From Volvariella volvacea V23 (lineage: Eukaryota; Basidiomycota; Agaricomycetes; Agaricales; Pluteaceae), in NCBI GenBank assembly GCA_000349905.1, contig KB722749.1, positions 137,105 through 201,104 on the forward strand: DNA of 64,000 nucleotides, in the 5' to 3' direction. The notes beneath the pieces were generated by a model. The model was not told the origin of the DNA, did not search any database, and saw only the letters and a list, made by a program, of their open reading frames with translations. Position 1 is the first letter of the stretch. Each line of letters starts with the position of its first letter. The position numbers and the translations under genes were made by a program. Shown one piece after another: positions 44,731-56,499 of the stretch.

Positions 44731-45375
44731 TTCTTTCAGATAGTGTGCTGCTTGAACGATACTTGCTTGCTACTTGCTTGGGATGGGGAACGAAAGAAAC
44801 GAAGAGCGAGTTGAAGCATACTTATGCCAAGCGTGAGTCAACTTGCGGTCCCGTTTGCCCTGTTGACATGTTTGGCGTTTTCCTGTGCTTGGTTTTCTTC
44901 AAAATCCACGCACACGAGTCCGTGGCTGGCAAAGACTGGAACTGATGGCCATGCTGCATGCTGAGAGGAGCGAAGTAGATGAAGATGACTCGACCAGAGA
45001 CGGAGACCTGAGCTTGCATGTGGCTTAGGTAAGACGCCCGAGGGACCGTGATGGTCGGAGCAGGCGTATATCGCACTCAGGTTGAAACCACGTACTCGCA
45101 CGAAATATGCGCTCTTAGTAACTTGAGCATTCGTTTGTAGATCCGACCTCAGACTGATGCTTGCGCACATTGTAGTCGTGCCACTGAGGTGTGCAGAGAG
45201 GAAAGACCACCGACAGCTGTTACGAATATGACACTGGTGAAGAAACTCTGTGCTTTCGTACGTGCTAATGATGGTAAAATACTGCAACGAATTGATCCTA
45301 TCTCATAATTTGTCAATCACTCGCAGTTGGATTTTATACGACAAAGAGCACCGCATCTGGTTGCACGCATACATA
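44731..45375. other. Intergenic
   Basis: About 0.65 kb upstream of the ABC-F gene and downstream of the next minus-strand gene. No supported gene. Confidence 0.5.
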
Positions 45376-46139
45376 TCATTCTGAAAACACAGCTACAGTA
45401 CAGGACCAAGCATGCAGATTCAGACAACACAAGAGACAATTGGCGGTTTCCATTTTCCAACATCCTATGTTCATAAACCCCGAGGGCGTACGACACCCCA
45501 CATATTTAATCTCCATCAAAATGAATAAGAGAAACCAGCCGAGAGAAATCAGTGACTTACTCCAATCGAATTTCCCATCAAAGCCATGCATGAAGGCGCT
45601 TGGGCTCGTCTTAGCATCGATAACGCCCACAAGCCTATCTCCAATCATGAATTTAACGAGAATCGTATTGGGTGCGACAGAGTACAGCAAGACCTCGTTG
45701 GAGGCACTCTTCAGATCCTCCCAAGACGTGTACTCGAGCGTTCCGTCATACCTGAGTGGTTCGGGTAGTGCAACAGGCGGGAAAATGAATCCAAGTGATG
45801 TACCAGAGTGCCCGACTCCACCCTCTGTGTGAGCGGTAAGCCTGGCAATCGGAGGAGGAACCTCAGGGGCTTGGAGAGATCCGTGAACGGGCACACGTTG
45901 GGGGAGGCGGATCCTCGGAGTGGCGGCGAATTTGAGATACTTGACACTAGTGGAACTGTACTCTTGTACAACGCGATCAACCTCTGCTCGGCTATTTTGA
46001 GGTAAGGGTATTGAAGAGCGAGCTAAAACTCCACAAGATACTTACGTTGGGGCGGGATCCTGTGGGATTGCGAGTTACGATTGTGGTTAGGTGGATGTGC
46101 TGCAGGGCGGGACGACTAGTCACTCACGACTTGAGCCAT
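45376..46139 (-). CDS. Hypothetical protein, about 200 residues, multi-exon
   Basis: Not recognised. The firm part is a long exon from about 45990 to 45571 reading Y-L-K-F-A-A-T-P-R-I-R-L-P-Q-R, then H-G-S-L-Q-A-P-E-V-P-P-P-I-A, F-I-F-P-P-V-A-L-P-E-P-L-R-Y-D-G-T-L-E-Y and V-I-D-A-K-T-S-P-S-A-F-M-H-G-F-D-G-K-F-D-W. An intron starting GTAAGT then leads to a short Cys-rich end (L-L-C-C-L-N-L-H-A-W-S-C), stop at 45376. A likely start is ATG 46139 (M-A-Q-V), with GTGAGT after four codons and a second small exon 46099-46046 ending at GTAAGT. The frame of that exon does not join cleanly to the obvious acceptor at 45991, so the 5' half is uncertain. No signal peptide or membrane span. Confidence 0.5.
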
Positions 46140-48179
46140 TGTCTGTTTTGTTTGAAGCTTGAACGAGACGGTCAATACTCGGGGGAGAGGACTGAGTATT
46201 GATGTGAAAGATCATGGGGGGATTTATAATTCCAAGAACCTGTAGAGAGGTAAGAACTGCACAGCACTACCTCCAAGTCACGTTACGGAAGCAATCATGA
46301 ATACCCATATTGGACAATGAATGTCGAGACAGGTAATAAGGGGTCCGGAGAACAATGCTAGGACAGTAAAGAACCTTAACTAGTAGTGATTGAAAAAATT
46401 TTCGGAGAGCTTCATGATAGAAAATCGGGACACGGTTATGGTCCGCACTCCTGATGAAGGTAAAAGACGCGCGTGTTAATGGTGCACTCAACATGCAGGA
46501 GAACTAGACCCTAAAAATGAAACCGTACCTGATGTAGAGCTTTCAAAAGCAACTATAGTTGACATATGGCATATGTTATGGCATTGAAATCAGAAAGGGA
46601 CCTGCTGGGCAGTAATAAGATTGTGTGGCGAGGGTGGCGTGAGTCTCTTGATGAAGTTTAAGTCTACAATGGATGCCGGTGAGAACGCCATAACATGAAA
46701 GAAGACACTTAGGTTGAATGCCCGACGATCGCTGAATAATATAACAAAAAGGTAGTGGATGCTCACCAAATCCATCTTTTCACTTCTCAAAAGTATGTCG
46801 CGCTCGATAGATTCTTCCATGACAAGTGAGCAAACCGAGCAGTGCCGAGTCTTCATCAAAGAACAATAGAATTCTCACAGCATCTTTTATTTCGCACAGG
46901 CCTTTCGAAGTTTTAAATGACTAGATTGTTCCACCATCGTTAAAGGTGACTTGAAGTATGATCACTTCTTGCTTCGAAAACTATTCATCATCAAATTTGG
47001 ATCCGCGGCAGTGATGCGGTCAAGACTCGCGGCCACCCCGATCTGCCATTGCCACTCTTAGCACAAGGCACTCGACCAGTCGCTATGCCGTTAATCAAGG
47101 GTAGGCAGTAGAAAGGAAAGTCTACTACTTTTGACTATTGCAGGTCGGTACCGTAAATCTATACATATCCTAATTTGCGCGCACTTGCGCATATATTCCA
47201 ACCTAACTTTAAGCTTCTCCGAAAATTTCCACCGTGTTCTTTCCAACACGAGGGACGCAGAAAACTCTATTCTTACAAAAAGAGTCATGTCGATGCTTCA
47301 TCCACCCTTTTTTGTACATCTATAGAATAATATCAATCCGCATGATCCACTGAATGTCCGATAGAGTATTCGGGGCCCGTACTCTACTGCTCAAGGCCCC
47401 ATCGAAAGAGGTAGAAATCACCCTCTTATGCGGCCTTCGAGGACGTACTCATTGAGTGTAATGCGAGCTTTCGAGGCATTTATTTCGTGTGTTCTTTAGC
47501 AAACATCTATTCGGGTCGTCGCTTCTTACTGCACCTCACAACCTGCACTACCCACTACCCATCTTAGCACCCCAGGATAACCACTCTTGACATCGAATTC
47601 CGCTTCAGCGTAAGGCTTTTCGTTGGTCCCACAATACCTTACCTTGCCTATATGCAGTCAAGCAAAAGCTGATGAAAGAAGCTAAAGAGTCCACATAAGA
47701 GGTATCTACGGCCTGTATTCTGCCGCTCATTATCCTTCTGAACAAGCTACTTGAGTGTCATGAACAGGGGCCCGGGGTTACCCGGTCACAGCAAGTCACA
47801 CCACTCTACTCAGGTCGGCGCGCGTTGGCCATAACGCCTTTGGCGTTCTGCAGGTACAAGTCAAGCACGTCCGGATGTGACGCGTCAAACACGTGTTATT
47901 GACATCAAACCAAAGTTTTCAGTATCGGATGAAGTGAGAAGTGAAAGGAGCAGCACGACAGAGGGTAGATGGGACGTGCGCGATACGGGTATGATTGGGA
48001 CAAAACTGAGGGTGCGCTTCTGAACTAATGCCGATAATTGCAATTTTGACGTGGCAGTATGTAGGAACAAAGTACATTTGATACAAAGCCTAACCTTGCA
48101 AAGGACGAGTCCCAGGTGCTTTTCATATTCAACTCCCAACATTCGAACGGAGTGGCTCATGGCCTACCAATGTCTGTAG
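46140..48179. other. Intergenic; possible small decayed gene at 46267-46859 (minus)
   Basis: About 2 kb. On the minus strand, 46859-46267 shows exon-like blocks (M-K-T-R-H-C-S-V-C-S-L-V-M-E-E; R-R-A-F-N-L-S-V-F-F; V-P-I-F-Y-H-E-A-L-R-K-F-F) with plausible GT..AG gaps, but the frames do not all join. It may be a small unknown gene or a remnant. The remaining 1.3 kb shows nothing. Confidence 0.4.
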
Positions 48180-50002
48180 GTGTTCCACGTAGCAGAAAAT
48201 CCAGTTCGTGATGTGGACGAAGACTTTGATCCTAATGACATTGTAGGGCACATGAGCGTGCATATGGCTGCCTTAGACAAACGGGATGTAAGTCCTTATC
48301 TTTAAACTGCATTCAAGGTGGTTGTAGTGTTATACTCAGTTTCCCATAGTATTAGATCCTATATCTCCTCCAGAAGTCGTACTACCTCATGAGGCTGGTA
48401 CCCATATTATTAACTCTACAATGGAGGATACCAAGCCACGTAAATGGAACTTCGAGTGCGTCAAGGTGATATGTGTCTCTCCTGAACGAATACTGGTGGA
48501 TATGTGCTCTCCAGCCTATACTTCCCGATGTGATCCCTGGAACAGTGGAAAGCGCTGCAAGCGAGGGCACTAGCAACCAAGACGACCAGTCTAATGTGCC
48601 GAGAATTGCATCTGTGCAGGACAATCAGGCTGAATCGCTATCACCACCAAACACGGTGCTTATGGATGTGGATCCCACTCTGATCCAGGAGGCGCACTCA
48701 GTACCACGACAAAAGCGTCCTCGACTCATTATGGATGCTATAGAGCTTCCTACGCTCTCATCACTAGGGTGGAGAGTACGACCCTCAAATATACAATCTC
48801 ACAATCTCGTCCCTTCTTCTCCACTAACACCTCTACCTGACGACGACGTGCCCTTTATCAAATTGGAGGATGTAGAGGTCACCCCAACTGACTTGCTTAG
48901 ACTCAAAGCTCTAGGAAATGTAAGCATTCATATTAGATATTGCTTCACCACTTCGTTTGACATGTTTGACATGTCTTTCATTTAATCAGCCAGACGTCAA
49001 GATCAAGGAGTCATGCATGACGAACGAAAGCATCATTGCACGTCTCCATGCGATAGGCTTCGACCGGTACCCAATAACACTCCCACCCGACATCCAAGCC
49101 CGCACCATCCAACGCCCCTGGATGCCCCACAAATACGGTGGAGCCTCACGAGGCATGTTCCCCAAAATCAACACCAAGAAGTTCAAACACGGCATCAAAG
49201 ACTTTTTATACGCCGCCTATGAGTATTGTCTCCATGCACCTAAACACCCTGGTGATCCGGGGATATTCTTTGCTGGGGAGTGGTGGGTGGATTTGGATGA
49301 GGAGAACTTGAAGTTTAGGGTGATGATAAGGATGAAGGCGAATATGTGGCAGTATATGGGCCGGTATCAATTTTATCGAGGGATTTCGTTAGCGAGGGAT
49401 GAGTGGAATTAGCAACCATTGACTGTGAGTGTTGCTTCCTTCGCTTTGCATCATCCAGAATTCGCACGGGTTTCCCGCATTCCTTGCAGTTCCGTAACCA
49501 TTGGGCGAGGAACATCTCAAAGAAGAGGTGGGGTCATAAGGCCTGAACTCGGATCTACCTCCGCCAGCAGCTTAATCGTGACCCAACATTTGAAGAGATA
49601 AAGGAAAAGATGGATGACACTCATCATAAGGAGATAAGTTTCACTCCAGACGAGACAATGGAAGAATTTGCGTCTGGGCGTGAGGTGCGTTCGAAGTTAC
49701 AAATCTTCAATGTGATATTAAATATCTATTTCTCCCTTTGAAACGCCGTCGGTGTCAAGATTATGTGCATGTACTAGATGGAATGTATCGGGTACGATAA
49801 CGCCTTCCAACGTGACCTCTCAACTATGCCTCCAAATTGGAAACCCCAGAACTCATCAACTAAAAAGGGGAAAGCCAAGGACGGCACGGACGAGAAAGAC
49901 CAAAAGACCAAGAAGCGAAAGCGAGCTGCTAAGTCTGAGTCTGAGTCCGAGGAAGAAGAGATTGGCGGTCAGTTTGAGGATTCAGAGGCTGATTATAATT
50001 AG
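48180..50002 (+). pseudogene. Second DUF6697-family gene, decayed
   Basis: A relative of the gene at 28982-31842. Exon 48180-48287 (V-F-H-V-A-E-N-P-V-R, D-E-D-F-D-P-N-D-I-V-G) matches its repeated acidic exons. A large exon (L-P-D-V-I-P-G-T, R-P-R-L-I-M-D-A-I-E-L-P-T-L-S-S-L-G-W) and the next (A-R-L-H-A-I-G-F, H-A-P-K-H-P-G-D-P-G, W-Q-Y-M-G-R-Y) match the conserved core. TAG at 49410-49412 interrupts L-A-R-D-E-W-N/Q-P-L-T, and TGA at 49544-49546 interrupts W-G-H-K-A/T-R-I-Y-L-R-Q-Q-L-N-R-D-P-T. The last exon, 49778-50002 (M-E-C-I-G-Y-D-N-A-F, Lys-rich and Glu-rich tail), is intact. The acceptor of the exon near 48350 also mis-phases. The 5' exons of the full gene are absent. Confidence 0.75.
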
Positions 50003-51537
50003 GGTGTTGTGTCCATCAGATCTTTTGTCTCTCATATATTAAGACACAGGTTTTTGGCAATTCACACACTGTTCGCTGTAGGAACTTGAGGAGGGCAGGA
50101 AAGCCTCTTCATTAAGCTTCATTTCCGGGTTGAATGGAGCGCCTGTGCCGGCCCTGAACGGATCACGTGCACTGCCTTCCGGTTCGGCGATTTGACACCC
50201 TCAACGTTCACCGCAACCGCCAACCGCGCTTTGAGCGCAACTCGTCCGCATTGCTTCTATTGGATCATGAAATTGTACGATGGAACTACGAGCTTGTAAT
50301 TAGCATGGTTGGATAAATTCATCTTTGCTGGAGCTTGAGTATGGGATGGTGCGACCACTTTTGCTACTTACGAATCCAATTGTCCTAACAAGTTATTACG
50401 GGCAGTCTTGACATCTTCTTTGGGTTAAATGGTCCTGAATTCCCCTGCTAGTCATTGCCTGTTTGTTCAGGAACAACAACGTAGACTATCACCGGCTAGA
50501 GTTTGAGGATTCTACCCTTCCCATGCCAGATCTGCAAAGACCAGAATTGGACCGCCCTAGTTCTCCGGTTCGCATTCGTGCATCGCCTCGAAGTTTTCTT
50601 GACTAGATCTGGCACTGCTATCGCCGCAATCCTGAAAGGGGTCAGGTGCAGGGAGGCATCTTAGTATGGAGCAAAGGAATGAGTACGAGAGTTAGATAAG
50701 GGAAGGCAGTGGGGCGTTATAAGCTGCTTGGTCTACCCACAGCTGCGCTCAAGCTACTGCATCAGCTCAACACCTGGGACATTCTCCGTTGTCTTCTGTG
50801 GATACCTTTTTCGGGGAATAGCGGGCACTGCCAAACCTTGGAGGAGTCGATCGACGATTGTTTATCTGGCTCCTAAAGACCAGACAATGCCGAAGATTCT
50901 TCTATTCCGATCGTCCGTTCATCCCTGGTGCTCAGTTAATTTAACAAGAACACCTCCTGAGCTATATAGTATAACCTTTACGACCCCCTCTCCCTCTGCT
51001 TCGTCCTGCACTCCTTTGCGGGCGTATACGCGAGGCCTAATTTAGCACTTTACCCTTCCATACTACGCACCTTCAGCTAAAATGACTTCATCTGCAGGGT
51101 TGCACTGGTATACGGTGCACTTCTTACATGTATCCTACAGAAAGCTTTTAGAGATATCAAAAGGCAGTGCTCGAGGCTTTTATACCGCCCTCGTACTTTC
51201 TCGAGTTTCAGTCTCAAGTCCGGTCGTAACCTTCATTCCACCGGGTAAGTGGGACTACACGTGTTCAACACAAGGTGATGACATGCTGCTTATGCTCGCG
51301 TAGAGTGAAGTAATTACATCAACAATGCACGTCTTCACACAACCAACACGAGGCCGCTTCAATTTTTGCCCAAATCCGCCTTGCGTTCCAGGGTCTGACT
51401 CAAGGTTGGTGTGCGCCGCTATATAACGATGGGTTTGCTTTCCGCACAGAACGTGCCCTTCTTCCCCTTCATACCACTAGCCACGCCACGACTTTTATCT
51501 CTTTCTTTTTTCTTATCTATTCGAACCGTTTGGCTCG
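50003..51537. other. Intergenic
   Basis: About 1.5 kb. Apart from the TATA box at 51420 no feature can be supported; short open frames have no homology or splice context. Confidence 0.5.
51420..51426 (+). promoter_or_regulatory. TATA box of the mucin-like gene
   Basis: TATATAA about 118 bp upstream of ATG 51538, preceding a pyrimidine-rich leader. Confidence 0.5.
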
Positions 51538-53532
51538 ATGCGCCCTTTGCAATACTTCACGAACGGCCTCTTCCTCCTCTCGATCGCGTGTTTTCAAGCT
51601 GTTGAAGCACAACGGAACGTGACGATCGATGACATCGACGCGCGAATCAACTACCAACCGCGGGAAGCATGGTACCTCTCTGCTCCTACGGAGCTCAACG
51701 CTGGTGGCGCACACATGTTGACTTCGACGCCGGGTGCTTCCGCAACTTTCACATTTAAGGGTACGTCTCGCGCCCATAACCGTCTTTGTCCACCCTGCCA
51801 CGTTCTTTGCGCCTCATTGTCCTCTATTGAATGATCCCATGATCGGGTAATGGAGTACTTACGTCCCCTCGATCTTTTAACCTATAGGCACTGCAATTTA
51901 CTTCATGTCGCCCCTATGGCCGTATCATGTAACAACTGCACTCCAGCTCGACAATAGGGACCCCGACCTCCTCGTTCTCGTTGATCGAAGCCGACCCGAC
52001 ACAGGTGGTGGACCCGAAACAGTCCAGTCCTCCATTGTGTGGTCCGCCACCGGGTTAGATGATACCGAACATCGTCTTCTCATTTACGTTGGAGATGGCG
52101 AACCCTTTGCTATTGTTGATACATTAATGTAAGTCACTCGCTGTTCTTCTTCGTGTCGCCTTGGCTCCTCTTCCCCGGTCTCTTCTTATTCAATCGCTCG
52201 TCTTCGTCTTCAACCTTGCTTATATAACGTAATGCAGTTATACCACGTTTGATTCTGATGATAGCGGCACCGGAGGCGGCGGGGATGGTGGGAGTTCCGG
52301 CGACGGCACTGGTGACGGTTCTAGCAACGGAACTGATGGTTCCAGCGATGGTTCCGGCGATGGTTCCGGAAATGGTTCTAGTGATGGCAATGGTGCAGGT
52401 AATGGAGATGGTACTGGAAATGGTTCTGGTGGCGAAGGCTCTGGTGATGGCTCTGGCGATAACACAGGTGGTGGTGCCGTTCCACTTCCCAGTGATTCAA
52501 ACACACATACCATAACCGCCGTACCAACGCCTACAGGTGATGGCGATGGCACGGCTCTTGGTTCAAACTCTTCTAGCGATGACGATGGCCCAAATGTTCT
52601 CGCAATCGTCCTTGGCGTCATCTTCGGTATTCTTGGTTTGCTTCTCCTCCTCGGTCTTCTTTGGCTGTGCCTCCGCAAGAGGCGTCAGGACCGAATGCAA
52701 CACGGAGGTCCACTAGGGTTCACCGACCATAGCAGGGACTCATCCGAGGAGCCAGACTACCGCATTCGCGACTCAGCCGCTCCGATTGCAGGATACTATC
52801 CTCATGGTAGCAACGTGAGCCGTGTACAGAGCCGAAACCAAGATCCTTCGATCATTGGGGATTACCCACCAGCCGACAGCCATGCCAGTTACCCAAGCCG
52901 ACATGATGGGCCATACCCGCCGTTCCATCAACAGCACCAACACCCAGGCACTATGACCCCTCCAGGTATGGCTGGTGTAGGAGCCGTTGGTGCGGGTGCT
53001 GGAGCAGGTGCCGCAGCTGGATCTGCAGCCGGCGGAGGTGGACCCGTTTCCGGCCCATACTCTCGACATTCGGGCCACAGCGAAAGCTCAGATAGCAGCG
53101 TCACGACTTACCTACACCAACAACCTGCTGTCCCCCCTCCTGCAGTTGTGGAGAGTCGTGTATCAAGTCGGTATCACAACACTCTATCGATTATCACCGA
53201 GAGCTCTAATCCGTCTCTGAATAGGAGTCTGAGATCAGGAGCAAATTCAGTAACCCCGCAATCGTCGTTTGGGGATGGATATCATAGGGTGTTGTCGAAC
53301 AAAAGTACAGGAGGGAGTTTGGATGTGAAGAGGAGCGGTGGGAGTGGAATCGGTAGACAGAATTCTGGGTATCAACTGTTGGACAAGGGGAAAGGGAAGG
53401 AAGTGATACCAGCGGACGAATGGGAGACCGTTCCTGCTGCTCCCCCAACGTATGTTTTTATTCGTTCATGACCGCTCACCTTAGGAGACCGGACTAACGA
53501 CAACTATCTTTTGCCACAGGTCCCGCTTTTAG
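51538..53532 (+). CDS. Mucin-like single-pass plasma-membrane protein
   Basis: Exons 51538-51760, 51888-52128, 52238-53449, 53520-53532; 562 residues. A signal peptide (L-F-L-L-S-I-A-C-F-Q-A-V-E-A) precedes an N-terminal ectodomain of about 130 residues with A-S-A-T-F-T-F-K-G-T-A-I-Y-F, a beta-sandwich-like pattern common in basidiomycete surface proteins. Next is a stretch of about 90 residues almost wholly Gly, Ser, Asp, Asn and Thr, probably O-glycosylated. One membrane span follows at about 274-299 (V-L-A-I-V-L-G-V-I-F-G-I-L-G), then a basic stop-transfer R-K-R-R and a cytosolic tail of about 260 residues rich in Ser, Pro, Gln and Gly. The layout resembles wall-stress sensors, without a WSC domain. 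The last exon adds only T-S-R-F (the Thr codon is split). Ligand and pathway unknown. Confidence 0.8.
52250..52480 (+). repeat. Gly/Ser/Asp/Asn codon repeat tract
   Basis: Imperfect short repeats of GGT/GGA, GAT, TCT/TCC and AAT codons inside the mucin-like gene encode the glycosylatable stalk. Such tracts vary in length between strains. Confidence 0.7.
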
Positions 53533-54446
53533 ATGGTATCACGACTGATCGCCTTTCATCCGCCACCTTAAAATCATCAGACGTCCGTTGTCCTGGACTT
53601 TATTTATGCAGATCTGGACGAATCAACTTTTCATTTTTCCTTCCCTTCCTCTTCCTTCATTTCATCGTGCATTCATCTTGTCGTACTTTCTTAAGTTATT
53701 TTCTGACACCTCACATTTACGACTGGCATTCATTAATGACGTGACGAAAGGATCCTCGGTAGAACATTAGGGAAATGGGTATACGAAATGATATTATGGT
53801 TTTTTTACGAATTGCGTATTCGACACTATCGGAATAAAAATTTGTGTAGCTTCCTTCACCCGGCACGCACGAACCACCATGGGTCATACTATGTTAGGAA
53901 TATGCCCTCCCGCCACGGCCAAACTGCTGGTCTGTCAAGCCCAGCGTGAACCGCTTCCAGCTCATCAATGCGGCCCTTCAGCTTCAATAACTCTATTAGC
54001 ATGGACTTCGGGGTATTCGGCAGCCTCACTTCGGGTTCGACGAACCACTACCCTGCTGTGTCCTTCGCACATCAAGATATGTTCCGAGTTTGAATACGTT
54101 ATAACAGTTTGGAGGACCAATCCAGAGCAGCAACCCAGAGAAGCGAGCTACTCCCTGACCTATAGAAGGAATACATGTAACGGGAGATCGGAGTGGATAG
54201 ATAGATTGTATCAATACCACTCGCCAAACGGATAGAGGTAGTAGGGTAGGTGTAAAAGAAAGACTCGCGATCAAGGTTTATTACGCATCCTATCCTAATG
54301 AGCACCCCTCAGGGGAGCATACACTCAAATCGCATCCTATAATTGCATTAGTATGTGTAATAATTAAACACCAAGATATACTTTTTAAGCATAGTGTACG
54401 TACAGTATCTACCTTATGAGTTATGCCACTTCCGGGCATCAAATTC
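53533..54446. other. Intergenic
   Basis: About 0.9 kb between the mucin-like gene and a convergent F-box pseudogene. No supported gene. Confidence 0.5.
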
Positions 54447-56276
54447 TCAAACGCCACCTAACACACCCTCCCACCAAGGCCACATGGCAGGACGATCCGA
54501 TCGTAGCCGAAGAATCTCGAGTTCGTCACAATGCCCTTTCAACAACCACTCTGTCATTATCCTTGAGGTATCTGGTATGCTTAGCTTCAATGCCGGCCAG
54601 TGATGCCCTCTCTCCTCATCTTCACGTCGCATTTTGTTCCGACTATCGAGGCACGTCCGGAGCTTGAGCAGGTTATAGTACTTGGCAGAGTCAACCCAAA
54701 GTCGCAATTCGGAGAGTTGAATCCACTTCGTCTGTCCTTTTGCACACAGAAAACCACGTAATGCTGAATCCACCTGGCCACTAGGACTCGAGCGATATTG
54801 AGGAATATCAATCTTCAACAAACTTTGATTGGTGTAAACCAGATCTAGACGTTCAACGTTGGGAAACATCTCGATTGGTTCATCTGTGTAAGATTGAAGA
54901 GTGAAGCAATTCTCAATCCTGAGAGTTTTCACTGAAGGGGTGGTCCCTACAATGTCGAATTTTAGGTCGTAAAAATCGCAGAATGTGATTGATTCGAGGT
55001 TTGGGGTCTCAAACGCGTTGAAGAAACTGACATATACCTCCCTGGCAAAGGACTCGAACGAACGGCCTGGTTTAGCGGATAGCCGAAGAGATTTGAGTGG
55101 GGGTAGCTCAAGGGGACCAGGGGGAAAATCCATGACACCATTGATCTCAAAGTCACCGTGAATTGAAAGATTTTAGATGGATGGGCAGTGAACTAGGATA
55201 GCGATGGTATCATAAGGAAGAGAGGTCCAACAAGGATTGACGACGTCGTGGAGGAAAAGGGTTGTGAGAGTCGGCATGATAAAAGACTTTGCTTCGAAAT
55301 CAGAGTCAAAGTTTGAGTGAGTGAATTCGGCATCGTCACCAATAACGATTGCAACACCTCGAGTCCTTAAAGACGTCAATTTGGGAGTACCGCCGCCAAA
55401 AACCGTCAGAGGGTGATGCATTCTTATTCGCAATTTTCGGCTAAATAGGCTGGACCCTCCATAGACGCCATCATTCTCGTAGTCCTCTTCCTTATCTGTA
55501 CGAGCATCCTCCCTTTCGTACAATTGGTCATCACATTCAGCCTGCTCGACGGATAGGTCTTCTAAGTTTGGAGCGGATATGTCCATCAGCGACCGGTAAA
55601 GTGTTCGATGCGGTGACGGATCTTGAGACGAGATCGAGAACCGTTGCCACCGATGCGTAGTGAGAAGCAGGATGGGCCAAATTTTATCCCACATCCTTGA
55701 CTCTGAGGCGAGGTAGATCCGTATGTTGAGTGCCGCTGTTTTGGAACATTGGAGGTAATGTTTGACGTAGGAGACTTCGGATTTGAAGTAAGCCGTGGGT
55801 CTAGATGCACGAACTACGAGAGTTTGCCAGAGGGGGTATGTTCCTTGGGCGACGGATCTCCATTCCTGACATACGTGACTGATTCGAAGCTCCAAACGTA
55901 GATGCAGATGTAAGAGGTGCGCATATGAGGATGAGCCAAATTTTGAGCGTGTGTCCTCGCCCTTATAACTGAAGGGCCCTCTACCATAATGCTCATTTTT
56001 CGAGGCCCTGGACAGGGAGAAAATTCTCGAAAGTAGCTCTGCCGGGAGACGCGATATGGGAAGGCGTTGGTTGTGTTCTTGCCTCAGCTTCAACTTGATC
56101 TCTTCAATCCGTGCTAGAATTTCGTCGCGCTGGTCTTCGAGCCTGATCAGTTCACAGACTGTTGGGTGTAATGGTGGTAGATCGAGGTGGTAGAGGCCCG
56201 AATCATACAAACGGACGCTGTGATATGTCATGGTGTGTATGGGTTGAGTAGGAGCACCATACCACGAGGATAGCAA
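54447..56276 (-). pseudogene. F-box gene, coiled-coil subfamily, single in-frame UAA
   Basis: One frame of 610 codons from ATG 56276 to the stop at 54447, interrupted only by TAA at 55173-55175. The N-terminus has a helix (L-I-R-L-E-D-Q-R-D-E-I-L-A-R-I), then L-P-I-S-R-L-P-A-E-L-L-S-R-I-F-S-L-S and Y-G-R-G-P-F-S-Y. C-H-V-C-Q-E-W-R-S-V-A-Q and LRR-like segments follow, and the end is A-M-W-P-W-W-E-G-V-L. The intact relative at 13184 reads C-P-A-L-Q-H-L-S-V-H-G where this one reads C-P-S-I-stop-N-L-S-I-H-G, so the stop replaces Gln, most simply CAA to TAA. A 367-residue truncated protein keeping the F-box is possible. Confidence 0.8.
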
Positions 56277-56499
56277 TTTTTATTTGCGTCCCATCACAAA
56301 CACCGGTTACGGTGTCTAAAAAGATCCTTGTCAGCCACATAGAACACCGCAGGGGTTACAATGGACGTAGACTTCGCTAAGTTGCTACGTTCAAACTAGA
56401 TACAATACTAATGATACAAGATTAGGTATTCAGTATCGTACTGGCGAAATAAATTTTCATTGGTCACTTTATGATCCCATCCGACCAGGCGCACGTACT

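Noticed and set aside
52238..52678. Pro/Ser-rich minus-strand frame and a Met/Val-rich plus-strand frame in the repeat tract
   Set aside because: Both are shadows of the Gly/Ser/Asp/Asn codon repeats of the mucin-like gene, which has correct splice borders in its own frame.
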